DNA from: Nocardia transvalensis
GTDB taxonomy: Bacteria; Actinomycetota; Actinomycetes; Mycobacteriales; Mycobacteriaceae
Direction of reading: 5' to 3'
NCBI RefSeq assembly: GCF_015477765.1
Contig: NZ_JADLQQ010000002.1
Span: 558,001 to 622,000, forward strand
DNA: 64,000 bases
In this document: piece after piece, positions 42,598-53,335 of the stretch
Layout: every line of letters begins with the position of its first letter
Position numbering within the stretch: the first letter of the stretch is position 1
The notes under the pieces: model-generated
Told to the model about the DNA's origin: nothing
What the model saw: the letters and a program-made list of their open reading frames with translations, nothing else
Databases searched by the model: none
Translations under genes and position numbers: made by a program

Positions 42598-45500
42598 ATG
42601 AGTTCTATTCAAAGGTCCACGATCGAGGACGTGCCGACCGCGCACGAGGGCATTGCCGTAGTGGGGATCGGTTGCCGGTTCCCGGGACAAATCGACAATG
42701 TCGACGACTTTTGGCAGCTCCTGCTCGAGGAGCGGGATGCCATTCGAGACGTCCCGGCGGAACGGTGGACGGCCGAGGCCTTTTACGATCGCGACGCGAA
42801 TCGGCCCGGGCATCTGCGCACGCGATCGGGCGGATACCTCGACGACGTCGCGTCATTCGATGCACACTTCTTCGGCATCACGCCGACCGAGGCCGCCAGG
42901 ATAGATCCGCAGCAGCGCCTCTTTCTCGAGACGACCTGGGAAGCGCTGCAGGACGCCGGAATTGTTCCCGAACGCCTCGCCGGTACCAGGACCGCCGTCT
43001 ACGCCGGAGTCTCCGGCCACGACTACGGGATCATTCAGCTCAATCCCGAGAACCGTTATCTACTCGGTGGCCACACGATGGCCGGTATCACGAACTGTAT
43101 TGTGGCCAACCGCGTCTCGTATTTGCTCGACCTTCGCGGTCCCAGCATGATCGTGGACACGGCATGCTCGTCCTCCCTGGTCGCAATTCACCTGGCGTGC
43201 CGCAGTATTCGCTCCGGCGAGGCGACGATGGCGATCGCGGGTGGCGTGGGTGCGAATATCTTGCCCGAGACCACGATTGCGTTCAGCCAGGGGACATTTC
43301 TGTCGCCCGACGGCCGATCCAAGTCGTTCAGCCGATCGGCCGATGGTTACGTCCGCAGCGAGGGCTCGGGCACGGTCATCCTGAAGTCGCTGTCGGCGGC
43401 CATCGCCGACGGTGACCGCATCTACGCGGTGATCCGCGGTAGCGCGACGAATTCGGATGGTCGCACGAATGGCATCTCCGTGCCGGGCGAGGAATCTCAG
43501 GCGCAGATGATTGTGGATGCCTGTCGCGACGCGGGAATTGCTCCGGCCGACATCGGTTATGTCGAAGCGCATGGAACGGGAACGCCGGTCGGTGACCCGA
43601 TCGAGGCGCGGGCGCTCGGAAAGGCGCTGTCGGCCGGACGGAACGGGCACGGACCGTGCATCGTCGGCGCGGTGAAGTCGAATTTGGGCCACCTCGAGCC
43701 GGCGGCCGGAATCGCCGGAATGATCAAGGCGTGCCTGGTCGTCAACAAGGGTGAGATCCCCGCGAACATTCACGCGGAGGAGCCGAACCCGGCGATCCCG
43801 TTCGACGAGTTGGGACTGCGGCTGGCTACGGCCCGTCAACCGTGGCCCGAGGGTCGGCCTCGCCTGGCGGGTGTGAATTCGTTCGGATTCGGCGGATCCA
43901 ATGCCCACGTGATCCTGGAGGCCCCTCCGGAGGACGCGCCGAAAGCGAACCGGGACAGGGTAACCGAATCCACGGCGCACGAACCGGTGCTGTTCGGTCT
44001 CAGCGCGAAGTCGAAGGACGCGCTACGCGCGTACGCCGACGTATACGCCGACTTCCTCGACGAGCCCACCGCAGCGGCGGCGCTGCCCGCCATCGCCTCC
44101 ACGCAGGCACGGACGCGATCCCATTACGACCATCGCCTTGCCATGGTCTGCTCGTCCGCCGATGAACTGTGCACCGCCCTGCGCGACGTGGCGGGTGGCT
44201 CGTCGCCCGAGGCGGTGCGCAGTGGTGTGAAAACACCCGCTGCCGCCCGCGTGGCCTTCGTTTTCTCGGGTCAAGGCCCGCAGTGGTGGGGCATGGCGCG
44301 TGAGCTGCTCGATCGGAGTCCGGTGTTCCGGCAGACCGTCGAGCGTGTCGATGCCGAGCTTCGCAAGCATGCCGACTGGAGCGTGATCGAGGAGCTGCGC
44401 CGCGACGAGGCCGACAGCCGGATCGGCGAGACCTTCATCGCCCAGCCCGCGGTGTTCGCCCTGCAGCTCGGATTGGCGGCGTTGTGGCAGAGCTGGGGCA
44501 TAGTCCCCGCGGCCGTCGTCGGCCACAGCATCGGTGAGGTTGCCGCCGCCTGTGTATCGGGAGCGCTGTCGTTCGAGGATGCGGTGCGGGTCATCTTCCA
44601 TCGGAGCCGGGTGCAGCAGAAGGCTTCCGGCAAGGGGAAGATGCTCGCGGTCGGCCTGCCGCTGGATGAGGTGGAACCCCGGATCGCCGAATACCGCGGG
44701 CGGGTGGCGGTCGCGGCGCTCAACGGTCCGGAATCGGTTGCCCTCGCGGGGGATCCCGATGCACTCGAGGAGATCGAGAGCGCACTGAGCGAGGACAAGA
44801 TCTTCTGCCGCATGCTGCAGGTCAGTGTGGCCTTCCACAGCCACCATATGGATCCGCTGCACGACGAGCTGCTGTCCTCGCTGTCCGGACTCACCTCGGG
44901 TGAGGCTGCGGTGCCGATGTATTCGACCGTCACCGCGGACGTCGTGCCCACCGGCGGGCTCGACGCCGAATACTGGTGGCGAAACGTGCGCGAGCCGGTG
45001 CGCTTCGCGCCCACCATCGATCGCCTCATCGAGGACCAGCATCTGGCGTTCGTCGAGTTGGGGCCCCACCCGATCCACGCGACCGCCATCGGGGAACTGC
45101 TCGGAAAACGGCAGGCCAAGGGGGTTGTCGTCGGATCACTGCATCGTAAGCAAGGCGACTGCATCACCCTGTTGAACTCGCTGGCTTCGCTGTATGTGGC
45201 AGGGTTCGACCCGGATTGGGACACCGTGTTCGACGGGATCTCCGAACGCGTGCCGGTGCCCTTCTATCCGTGGCAGCGCGAAACCTACTGGCTGGAATCG
45301 GCACGGTCACGCGGCCACCGGTTCCCGTCGCTGCGGCATCCGCTCGTCGGGGACGAGAGCCGCATCGCAGTCGCCGACGAGCCGGGTAAACACGTGTGGG
45401 AACTGCGACTCGACCCGGTCCGGTACCCGTGGCTCGACGATCACCGTGTCCAAGGGCCCATTGTCTTTCCGGCGGCGGGACACCTGGACATGGTGATCGG

Positions 45501-48500
45501 CTGTGCGGAAGACGCGTTCGGTGCGGGCGCGTACTCGCTCGAGGATGTCGAGTTCCGTCGAGCCCTTTTCGTTTTCGACGACCGCCCGGCTCCGGTGGTG
45601 CAGGTGGTGCTGACCGAGGCGCTGCACTTCTCTGTGTACAGCCGTCAGGACGGCGACAAGGACTGGAGTCTGCACTCGTTCGGGACGCTGCGCCGCGGTG
45701 CTCCCACCGTCGAACTCCCCACATCGCTCGCGGAACTCCAGGCCGCGTGCACCTCCGAGGTCGATCCTGCGGAGTTCTACGCCGAACTCCGACACAACGG
45801 CCTGTCCTTGGGCCCGACATTCAAGGCGGCCGTCGAGTTTACGCACGCCCCTGGCCGATCTCTGGCTCGGCTCGAGACGCCCGCGCCCTCCGCGGACGAT
45901 GCGCCGCGCCATGCCATCCATCCCGGACTGCTCGACTCGTGCATCACCTCGCTCGCCATGGTGTACGACGACGTCCTGGTGAGTGATGATCCGAGCGGCG
46001 CGGCCAAAACGCTCTTCCTTCCGGTCGAGGTCACACGGTTCAGCTTTTACCGGAGGCCGAGCAGTACCGTGTACTGCTACGGGCGCGCACGCCTGCACGG
46101 GGACCCGAATTATCGCGAGGGCGATTTCTTCATCCTCGCCGACGACGGAACGGTCGTGGCCAAGTTCGAAGGCCTGAGGCTCAAGTCCATCACCCGAAAC
46201 ACCGATTCGGACGACGACCTCCTGCAGTCGTTCTACGACTTCCATTGGCACCCGGCACCCCTACACACGAAGACGCGCATCCCGGCCGATTTCCTGCCGT
46301 CGGAACAGGACTTGCACACAGCCGTCGATCCCTTGGTCGACGAGCTGCGGGAATGGTCGGTCAACAGCCACTACCACGCGGTAACCGAAGTGGAGATGAA
46401 TCGGCTGTGCCTCGAGTACGTGACCGAGGGCTTCCACCAGCTGGGCATGGACCTGTCGAAGGGCCGGCGCTTCACGCTCGACGAGGCCGCGGCCGAGATG
46501 GGAGTTCACGACAAGCACCGGCGCTACCTCGGCCGCCTGCTGGAACTGCTTGCGCTGCACGGGATCGTCGACGACGACGCCGGCACCTGGGAGGTGCTGA
46601 CCGCGCCCGAGCGTGTCGATACCGCCTCGGATCTCGCCCGGCTGCGCAGGCAGTTCGCCGAATGCGAGAGCGAGTTCGCGGTGCTGGAGCGCTGCGGAAA
46701 GGAACTGGCCGCGGTTCTTCGCGACGATGTCAATCCGGTCGAGCTCATCTTCCCGGAGGACGAGTTCGAATCGGTCGCCGATCTCTACGGGACCTCGTTC
46801 TCGTTCGAGAAGACCAATCGCATCGTCCGCCGAATCGTCGCGGAGGCGCTGCGGGCTCTACCGAGCGACCGCCCGGTGCGCGTGCTCGAGATCGGTGCGG
46901 GCACGGGCGGCACGACTCGCCATGTTCTCACCGAGCTGCCTGCCGACCGTTCGGAATACGTGTACTCGGATCTCTCCGAGCTGTTCCTGGCCAAGGCGCG
47001 CGAGCGGTTCGCCGAGCACGATTTCATGGACTATCGAATCCTCGACATCGAGTCCGACATCGAGGCGCAGGGCTTCGATCCGCACTACTTCGACATCGTC
47101 GTGGCGTCGAATGTCCTGCACGCCACCGCGAGTCTGCGGGACACCCTCGACAACGTCAAACGTCTGATGACGTCGCAGGGGCTGCTCCTGATCGTCGAGG
47201 GGGCGGTGTCGCCGCACTGGGTCGACCTGACCTTCGGTATGACCGAAGGGTGGTGGAAGTTCGCCGACCACGACCTGCGGCCGAGCTATCCGCTGTTGTC
47301 CGACGCGGCATGGCGCGAGTTCCTGCCCACCGCGGGCTTCGAGCACGTCCAGGTCTTCTCCGAGAGAGCCACTTCGGAACAGTCCGGCAACTCGGTGGTT
47401 CTGGCGCGCGGCCAGGCGTTGGACCTCGAGCCCTATCAGCCGCGCGTCGAGCAGGGGGCCTGGGTCGTCCTGGCGGATGCGGACGGCGTCGCCGAAAGCT
47501 ACCTGGAGCTGCTCGGGGAGGCTGCCGCCGGCAGTGCCCTGGTCACACGTGGCGAGGCCTTCGAGCAGGTCGACGCGCGGACGTTCCGGGTGCACCCGAC
47601 GAGCAGCACGGACCTCGAGCGCGTCTTGGAGCACGTACGCGAACAGGCCGGAGCCGTGGCGGGCGTGCTGCATCTGTGGAATCTGGATTTCGCCGGGCGC
47701 GATCTCACCACCGAGCTGTTGCCCGCGGTGGAACTCCATGGCGCCTACAGCGTGATCGCGCTGGCGCAGGCGGTTCAGCGGTTGGAATGGTCCAAGGCTC
47801 CGCGGTTCTGGGTGGCGACATCCGGGGCGCAGATCATCGATCGGACCGAGCGCGCCGCGCCCGCACAGCTTCCGAGCTGGGGGATTCTCCGGGTGCTGTT
47901 GAACGAGCAGATCAGTCTGCCGGCGAAGATCATCGACCTCGACCCCGCGACGCCGGATGCCGGGCAGCGGGCGTCTCAGCTCTTCGATGAACTGCTGCAT
48001 GTGCAGACCGCAGACGAGGAAGTTGCGTTCCGGGGCGACACGCGGTTCATCGACCGTCTCGAGCACGTCTCGCTCGCCGAGTTCGAGGCGTCTGTCGCGA
48101 CACCTGTCCGGGTGTCGGACGACACCCCGTTCGCGCTGACCGTCCCCACCGAGCCCGGTATCGACGAGCTTCGGTACGAGGAGCAGGCCCTGCCCGCCCT
48201 CGGCCCGAGCGATGTCGCCATCCGGCCGTCGGCGACCGGTCTGAACTTCCGCGACATCATGCTGACGCTCGGGGTGCTGTCGGAGGGTGCGACCTTCGGC
48301 GGGTTCTACGAGAAGAACCTCGGCGTGGAGTGCGCCGGCGTCGTCACCGAGGTCGGGCCCGAGGTCGACGGGCTTGCCCCGGGTGATCACGTGATCGCCT
48401 TCGCCCGTGGATGTTTCGGCTCCCGGGTGATCACCGACGCCCGGCACGTCCACAAGATGCCGTCGAACCTGTCGGCAGTCGAGGCGGCGACGCTGCCGAT

Positions 48501-51060
48501 GGCGTATTTGACCGCCTGGTATGGGCTGGTCGAGGTGGGCCGGTTGCGTACGGGCGAGCGGGTGCTGGTGCACGCGGCCGCCGGTGGTGTCGGACTTGCC
48601 GCGGTCCACATCGCGCACCGGCTCGGCGCGACAGTCCTCGCCACCGCAGGCAGCCAGGAGAAGCGGGACTACCTGCGCTCCCTGGGTGTGGAAGCGGTCT
48701 TCGATTCCCGGTCGCTGGCGTTCGCCGACGAGATCCGGCAGCGCTACGACGGTATCGATATCGTGCTGAATTCCCTTCAGGGCGAGACGATTCCGAAGAG
48801 CCTCGAGCTGCTTCGCCCGCGCGGACGGTTCGTGGAGATCGGCAAGAAGGACATCTACGAGGACTACAAGCTGGGCCTGAAGCCGTTCGGCAACAATCTG
48901 ATCTACGCCGCGGTCGATATCGACCGCATGCTGCTCGAAGATCCGGCGCTGTGCCGCGAGGCCATGACGGAAGTTCTCGAACACGTGGCGAAGGGCACGC
49001 TGCCGCCGTTGCCGCACACCGATTTCGGTGCCGCGGACGTGGCCTCGGCGTTCCGGTATATGGCGGGTGCCAAACAGATCGGCAAGGTCGTCGTCGAGTT
49101 CGATTCGGACACAGAGGTTTTGGTCTATCCGACCGCGACCGGTGACGCGTCGTTCGAAGCCGAGGGCACCTACCTGGTCACGGGCGGGTACACGGGCTTC
49201 GGTCTGCGGACCGCGCAGTGGCTGGCCGACAAGGGCGCCGGCACCGTGGTGCTGGCCGGGCGTCGGGCGCAGGTCGATGCCGAGAACGAGTCGATGATCG
49301 CGGCGATGCGGGAGGCCGGCGCCACTGTGGTGCTCGAACGTGCCGATGTGTCGAGCGAGGCCGAGGTCGTGGGGCTGCTCGAGCGGATGGCGGAGCTGCC
49401 GCCGCTGCGGGGCGTCTTCCATTGCGCGATGGTGCTCGACGACGTGGCGCTGACACAGATGACGGAGGAGCAGTTCCTGCGCGCCGTGCGGCCGAAGGTC
49501 GACGGCGCATGGCACCTGCACAACCACACGCGTGAGCTCGACCTGGACGCCTTCGTCATGTACTCGTCGATGAGCTGGTACATCGGCACGCCCGGTCAGG
49601 CCAACTACACGGCGGCGAACGGATTCCTGGAAGCGCTGGCCGTGCATCGCCGCGAGCTCGGACTGCCTGCCCTGACGATCAACTGGGGTGCCATCGGGGA
49701 GGTCGGGTTCATTGTGCGCAACAAACTCGACACGCTCGCTCGGATGGGCTGGAAGGCGATCGCACCGGACAAAGCGCTCGGTTTCGTCGGGCGGTGTCTG
49801 GCCCAAGGCGTCGACCGCGCCAGCGTATTCGGAGTGGACTTCGTGACGATGAGCCAGGTGATGCCGTCGTTCCGCAGCTCGCTACGGCTGGCGCATCTCG
49901 CCGTGGACGGCACCTCGGGCTCCGCTGCCACGTTCGGTACCGAGAGCCTGCGTGCCGAGCTCCTCGAGCTTCCGGAGGACGAGCGAGAATCGCGACTGGT
50001 CGCGGCACTGTCCGAGCAGATCGCGCGGATCTTCGACATGCCGGTCGATCGCCTGGCCCATGACGTTGCACTGACCGACCTCGGCATGGACTCGCTCATG
50101 GCCGGCCAGATCCGCAACGTGCTGGCCAAGCAGCTCGATATCGACTTCCCGACAATGGGTCTCATGCGCGGACCCACCCTGGTCGAGCTCGCCACCGAGG
50201 TCCTCGCCCACGTCTTCGACACCGCGTCCGGCGCGATGCCCGCGGCCGGGGTGGACGCGGGCGGCCCGGAACGCTGGATCCGCTCGATCACGGGCCGATC
50301 CGATACGGCGACGCTGCGCGTGTTCGCGCTGCCCTTCCTCGGCGGCGGCGCATCGGTCTTCACCCCGTGGCCCAACCACCTGCCCGACAACGTCGACGTG
50401 GTGGGAATTCAATACCCGGGCCGCGAGAACCGCATCGATGAGGTTCCGATCGACTCGATGCCGGAGTTCGTCGCGGAGCTGGCCGATGCCATGCTGCCCT
50501 ATCTCGACAGGTCGTTCGTGGTCTACGGGCACAGCATGGGCGGACTGCTCGCCTACGAGCTCACCAAATACCTCGAGCAGCAGTTCGCCGAGGTGCCGAT
50601 GAAACTCGTCATCGGGGGATGGCCTGCACCCCCGCTGGTCGAACGTTACGTGCGGAGCCTGAAGAACATCGACAACCTCCTCGACATGGACCGCGAACCG
50701 GATAGCAGGGTGCTCGAAGTGTTGCGGGACAACGGTCTGTTCTCCCAGCACTTCGATGACGAATCGGCGGTGAAGTCGCTGATGCCGGCGGTCCGGGCGG
50801 ATCTGAAGATGCTCGGGATGTATCGCTTCGACGATGGTGTCGCGTTGCGTGCCCCCATCACGGTCCTGCACGGTTCGGAGGATCCGTTGTTCACGGTGGA
50901 TCAGCTCCAAGGCTGGGAGCAGCTGACGGTCGGCCGGTTCTCGCTCACGACCGTTCCCGGCGGTCACCTGTTCATCCAGAACGCAAGCGCGCAGGTGATG
51001 CGGACCATCGCCCAGGAGCTGTCCGCCGAGAACGCCTACCCGATGTTCACCAAGCTGTGA
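42598..51060 (+). CDS. Iterative-type highly reducing polyketide synthase (KS-AT-DH-cMT-ER-KR-ACP-TE)
   Basis: A single 2820-residue synthase. KS 15-445 (Cys190 in DTACSSS, His325 in HGTGTPVG, His365 in KSNLGH). AT 550-850 (Ser644 in GHSIGE; VAFH suggests malonyl-CoA). DH 915-1200 (His949 in HRVQGPIVFP, Asp1113 in HPGLLD). C-methyltransferase about 1260-1600 (LEIGAGTGGTT). ER about 1860-2170 (LNFRDIML, HAAAGGVG). KR 2190-2410 (VTGGYTGFG, LDD of B-type, Tyr2337). ACP about 2465-2540 (Ser2499 in LGMDSL). TE 2570-2815 (Ser2646 in GHSMGG), like surfactin-type external thioesterases. All catalytic residues are present. The domain order is that of fungal highly reducing PKSs plus a releasing TE, implying a reduced, methyl-branched chain. 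GAAGG precedes the ATG. Confidence 0.95.
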   Translation: MSSIQRSTIEDVPTAHEGIAVVGIGCRFPGQIDNVDDFWQLLLEERDAIRDVPAERWTAEAFYDRDANRPGHLRTRSGGYLDDVASFDAHFFGITPTEAARIDPQQRLFLETTWEALQDAGIVPERLAGTRTAVYAGVSGHDYGIIQLNPENRYLLGGHTMAGITNCIVANRVSYLLDLRGPSMIVDTACSSSLVAIHLACRSIRSGEATMAIAGGVGANILPETTIAFSQGTFLSPDGRSKSFSRSADGYVRSEGSGTVILKSLSAAIADGDRIYAVIRGSATNSDGRTNGISVPGEESQAQMIVDACRDAGIAPADIGYVEAHGTGTPVGDPIEARALGKALSAGRNGHGPCIVGAVKSNLGHLEPAAGIAGMIKACLVVNKGEIPANIHAEEPNPAIPFDELGLRLATARQPWPEGRPRLAGVNSFGFGGSNAHVILEAPPEDAPKANRDRVTESTAHEPVLFGLSAKSKDALRAYADVYADFLDEPTAAAALPAIASTQARTRSHYDHRLAMVCSSADELCTALRDVAGGSSPEAVRSGVKTPAAARVAFVFSGQGPQWWGMARELLDRSPVFRQTVERVDAELRKHADWSVIEELRRDEADSRIGETFIAQPAVFALQLGLAALWQSWGIVPAAVVGHSIGEVAAACVSGALSFEDAVRVIFHRSRVQQKASGKGKMLAVGLPLDEVEPRIAEYRGRVAVAALNGPESVALAGDPDALEEIESALSEDKIFCRMLQVSVAFHSHHMDPLHDELLSSLSGLTSGEAAVPMYSTVTADVVPTGGLDAEYWWRNVREPVRFAPTIDRLIEDQHLAFVELGPHPIHATAIGELLGKRQAKGVVVGSLHRKQGDCITLLNSLASLYVAGFDPDWDTVFDGISERVPVPFYPWQRETYWLESARSRGHRFPSLRHPLVGDESRIAVADEPGKHVWELRLDPVRYPWLDDHRVQGPIVFPAAGHLDMVIGCAEDAFGAGAYSLEDVEFRRALFVFDDRPAPVVQVVLTEALHFSVYSRQDGDKDWSLHSFGTLRRGAPTVELPTSLAELQAACTSEVDPAEFYAELRHNGLSLGPTFKAAVEFTHAPGRSLARLETPAPSADDAPRHAIHPGLLDSCITSLAMVYDDVLVSDDPSGAAKTLFLPVEVTRFSFYRRPSSTVYCYGRARLHGDPNYREGDFFILADDGTVVAKFEGLRLKSITRNTDSDDDLLQSFYDFHWHPAPLHTKTRIPADFLPSEQDLHTAVDPLVDELREWSVNSHYHAVTEVEMNRLCLEYVTEGFHQLGMDLSKGRRFTLDEAAAEMGVHDKHRRYLGRLLELLALHGIVDDDAGTWEVLTAPERVDTASDLARLRRQFAECESEFAVLERCGKELAAVLRDDVNPVELIFPEDEFESVADLYGTSFSFEKTNRIVRRIVAEALRALPSDRPVRVLEIGAGTGGTTRHVLTELPADRSEYVYSDLSELFLAKARERFAEHDFMDYRILDIESDIEAQGFDPHYFDIVVASNVLHATASLRDTLDNVKRLMTSQGLLLIVEGAVSPHWVDLTFGMTEGWWKFADHDLRPSYPLLSDAAWREFLPTAGFEHVQVFSERATSEQSGNSVVLARGQALDLEPYQPRVEQGAWVVLADADGVAESYLELLGEAAAGSALVTRGEAFEQVDARTFRVHPTSSTDLERVLEHVREQAGAVAGVLHLWNLDFAGRDLTTELLPAVELHGAYSVIALAQAVQRLEWSKAPRFWVATSGAQIIDRTERAAPAQLPSWGILRVLLNEQISLPAKIIDLDPATPDAGQRASQLFDELLHVQTADEEVAFRGDTRFIDRLEHVSLAEFEASVATPVRVSDDTPFALTVPTEPGIDELRYEEQALPALGPSDVAIRPSATGLNFRDIMLTLGVLSEGATFGGFYEKNLGVECAGVVTEVGPEVDGLAPGDHVIAFARGCFGSRVITDARHVHKMPSNLSAVEAATLPMAYLTAWYGLVEVGRLRTGERVLVHAAAGGVGLAAVHIAHRLGATVLATAGSQEKRDYLRSLGVEAVFDSRSLAFADEIRQRYDGIDIVLNSLQGETIPKSLELLRPRGRFVEIGKKDIYEDYKLGLKPFGNNLIYAAVDIDRMLLEDPALCREAMTEVLEHVAKGTLPPLPHTDFGAADVASAFRYMAGAKQIGKVVVEFDSDTEVLVYPTATGDASFEAEGTYLVTGGYTGFGLRTAQWLADKGAGTVVLAGRRAQVDAENESMIAAMREAGATVVLERADVSSEAEVVGLLERMAELPPLRGVFHCAMVLDDVALTQMTEEQFLRAVRPKVDGAWHLHNHTRELDLDAFVMYSSMSWYIGTPGQANYTAANGFLEALAVHRRELGLPALTINWGAIGEVGFIVRNKLDTLARMGWKAIAPDKALGFVGRCLAQGVDRASVFGVDFVTMSQVMPSFRSSLRLAHLAVDGTSGSAATFGTESLRAELLELPEDERESRLVAALSEQIARIFDMPVDRLAHDVALTDLGMDSLMAGQIRNVLAKQLDIDFPTMGLMRGPTLVELATEVLAHVFDTASGAMPAAGVDAGGPERWIRSITGRSDTATLRVFALPFLGGGASVFTPWPNHLPDNVDVVGIQYPGRENRIDEVPIDSMPEFVAELADAMLPYLDRSFVVYGHSMGGLLAYELTKYLEQQFAEVPMKLVIGGWPAPPLVERYVRSLKNIDNLLDMDREPDSRVLEVLRDNGLFSQHFDDESAVKSLMPAVRADLKMLGMYRFDDGVALRAPITVLHGSEDPLFTVDQLQGWEQLTVGRFSLTTVPGGHLFIQNASAQVMRTIAQELSAENAYPMFTKL

Positions 51061-51092
51061 CGCGCGCCGAGTAACTCGAACGGAGAGGAACA

Positions 51093-52661
51093 ATGAAACC
51101 GATCGACCGTTACGAAGTCGTCGTGTGCGGCGGCGGCCTGGCCGGACTGACGTTGGCGCGGCAGCTCCGGCGTGCCATGCCCGACCTCACGGTGCTGGTA
51201 CTGGAACGGACCGCGAGCGATATCGCCGACGGCGCCCACAAGGTCGGCGAGGCGACGGTCGAAGGCGGTGCGCATTACCTCACCGAGCAGCTCGGTCTCA
51301 CCGGCTACTTCAACAAGCGGCACCTGCACAAGCTCGGGCTGCGCCTGTTCTTCGGCGACCCGCAGGGACCGTTCGAGGCGCGGCCCGAACTCGGTGCGCG
51401 GCGGTTCCCGCGGGTGCCGTCGTATCAGATCGACCGCGGCATCCTCGAACGGGATCTGCGCCTGGGCGCCCGCGAGCTCGGCGTCGATCTCGTCGAGCGA
51501 GCCAGGGTGCTCGATATCGAGCTGTCCTCGGACGGGGATGATCACGTCGTCCACTTCGAGGTGGGGGAGGAGGGTTCCGAACGCTCGGTCCGGGCGCGCT
51601 TCGTCGTCGACGCGTCCGGCCGGCAGCGGCTGATACAGCGCAAGCTCGGCCTGGGGGCCCCGAGTCCGCACAAGATCAATGCGGCGTGGTGGCGCTTCCG
51701 CGGTGAATACGACGTCGAGAAGATGGCGGGGGCCACCAGCCCGACGTGGACGCCGAAAACGCAAGAGCGCCGGTGGTTTTCCACCAATCACCTGATGGGC
51801 CCCGGGTATTGGGTGTGGATGATCCCGCTGTCGTCGGGGAATACGAGCATCGGCATCGTCACCGACGAGAATGTCCACCGTTTCACCACGTACTCGACGG
51901 AAACGAAGGCGCGCAATTGGCTCGCCGAGCACGAGCCGACACTCGCGTCGTTCATCGAGAAGGCCGAACCGCTCGACTTCTTGACGGTGCGCAACGCCAG
52001 TTACGCGTCCAAGCAAGCCTTTTCGCACCATCGATGGGCCTGCGTCGGTGAGGCGGCGGTCTTCCTGGACGCCTTCTACAGTCCGGGGACCGATTACATC
52101 GCCTACACCAACACCATCACCACGCGCCTGGTCGAACTCGACCGCAAGGGCAAGCTGACCGCCGAGGTCGCCGACACCTACAACCGGCTGCTGCTCGAGG
52201 ATCTCTGGCCGAACTGGCTGCCGGTCTACCTCGACAACTATCCCATCTTCGGTAGTGCGCCGGCCATGTTCACCAAGGTCCTGTGGGATACGTCGTTCTA
52301 CTGGGCGCTGCCTTCGCAGCTGCTGTTTCGCCGCCTACTCGCCAACGAGGACGCGGCCGCGGAGTTCCATCCCATTGCGACGAGGTTCCGTGGCATTCAG
52401 TTGCGTATGCAGGAGAGTCTGCGGACGTGCGCCGCGCAGGCCGCTCAGCCGGAGAAGTACCTGTTCCTCGAGTACAGCAAGGCACCGTTACTCGCCGAGC
52501 TGCACCTGGATCTGCTCACCGACAAGACCGCCGATCAGTGCTTTCGCGATATGCGGCGCAATGTCGACCGCTTGGAATCGTGGGCGGGGGCGTTCGAGCA
52601 GGAACTCGCCAAGGGGTATGACCTTCCCCAGCCGGAGCCGGGCGCGGTCACCGTCCGGTAA
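51093..52661 (+). CDS. FAD-dependent oxidoreductase of the flavin-dependent halogenase superfamily
   Basis: A 522-residue flavoprotein. FAD binding is GGGLAG (13-18). VGEATVEGGAHYL aligns with the GEST/GEAT block of halogenases. Lys80 in HLHKLGLRLFF is placed like the catalytic lysine 79 of tryptophan halogenases, and WVWMIP (240-245) matches the WxWxIP motif that keeps them from acting as plain monooxygenases. GEAAVFLDAFYSPGTDY resembles the halogenase GDAAxFIDPLFSSG loop but with changes. AGAGGA lies before the ATG, 32 bp after the synthase. It probably tailors the polyketide by halogenation, oxidation or desaturation; halogenation is a hypothesis. Confidence 0.8.
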   Translation: MKPIDRYEVVVCGGGLAGLTLARQLRRAMPDLTVLVLERTASDIADGAHKVGEATVEGGAHYLTEQLGLTGYFNKRHLHKLGLRLFFGDPQGPFEARPELGARRFPRVPSYQIDRGILERDLRLGARELGVDLVERARVLDIELSSDGDDHVVHFEVGEEGSERSVRARFVVDASGRQRLIQRKLGLGAPSPHKINAAWWRFRGEYDVEKMAGATSPTWTPKTQERRWFSTNHLMGPGYWVWMIPLSSGNTSIGIVTDENVHRFTTYSTETKARNWLAEHEPTLASFIEKAEPLDFLTVRNASYASKQAFSHHRWACVGEAAVFLDAFYSPGTDYIAYTNTITTRLVELDRKGKLTAEVADTYNRLLLEDLWPNWLPVYLDNYPIFGSAPAMFTKVLWDTSFYWALPSQLLFRRLLANEDAAAEFHPIATRFRGIQLRMQESLRTCAAQAAQPEKYLFLEYSKAPLLAELHLDLLTDKTADQCFRDMRRNVDRLESWAGAFEQELAKGYDLPQPEPGAVTVR

Positions 52662-52826
52662 CGGCACCGAATACGGTCGCACGGAAGCCTCGCTCGGGTA
52701 CGCTCCTCACTGGAAACGACAGCGACACTGAGACTTTCGAAGTCGACGTGCCCCGGATTCGACACGATGCTGGAAAACATTTCTGACAGCGGCGCAACGC
52801 AGCCGCGGTGATGGAGGAAGCCACTC

Positions 52827-53303
52827 ATGAGCGATGACGCAATTCACGGGCACGAACAGGTCCTGGAGCACACATTCGGGCTGCTGCGCAGCTTTCCGAT
52901 CCCACCCGGAGCCAACCTCCAGCTTCCTCCGCCGTCGACGAAGACTTTGGACATGCAGTTCGAAGAGTATGTCCCTGCCAAATCGTTGACAGCGACGGTG
53001 ACGGTGCCGCAGCAGTACGCGAACGCCGTGGGCCTGCTGCAGGGCGGATTCCTCTCGGCGATGGTCGATGACCTCTTCGGGGCGCTCAGTTACCTGACCG
53101 CGCGCGGTCCGACGACGAGTTTGGAGATGACGACCCAGTACATGCGCCCGGTATTTCCCGGAGAACGGCTGAGGTTGCACGCCGTGGTTCGCAAAGCCGG
53201 ACGCGCGGCCATTTTCCTCGCCGCGGAAGCACGCAACGAGTCCGACAAGCTGGTGGCGACGGCGACGTGCACGCTGCAAGTGCTGCCGGTGCCGACTCCG
53301 TAG
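52827..53303 (+). CDS. PaaI-type hotdog thioesterase
   Basis: A 158-residue hotdog-fold protein with the family core NAVGLLQGGFLSAMVDDLFGAL and the following strand MTTQYMRPVFPGERLRLHAVV. PaaI-type enzymes hydrolyse acyl-CoA or acyl-ACP thioesters, and this one could trim or release polyketide chains or stalled products. GGAGG lies upstream of the ATG. A 165-bp gap separates it from the halogenase-like gene, so an internal promoter is possible. The downstream SDR start is 32 bp away. Confidence 0.88.
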   Translation: MSDDAIHGHEQVLEHTFGLLRSFPIPPGANLQLPPPSTKTLDMQFEEYVPAKSLTATVTVPQQYANAVGLLQGGFLSAMVDDLFGALSYLTARGPTTSLEMTTQYMRPVFPGERLRLHAVVRKAGRAAIFLAAEARNESDKLVATATCTLQVLPVPTP

Positions 53304-53335
53304 CCGCCGGTCCACCGACGAGGCAGAGGAACCCG

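Noticed and set aside
46858..49806. 982-codon open frame on the minus strand
   Set aside because: Antisense to the polyketide synthase, with low-complexity translation and no start context; the plus-strand frame contains complete methyltransferase, ER and KR domains.
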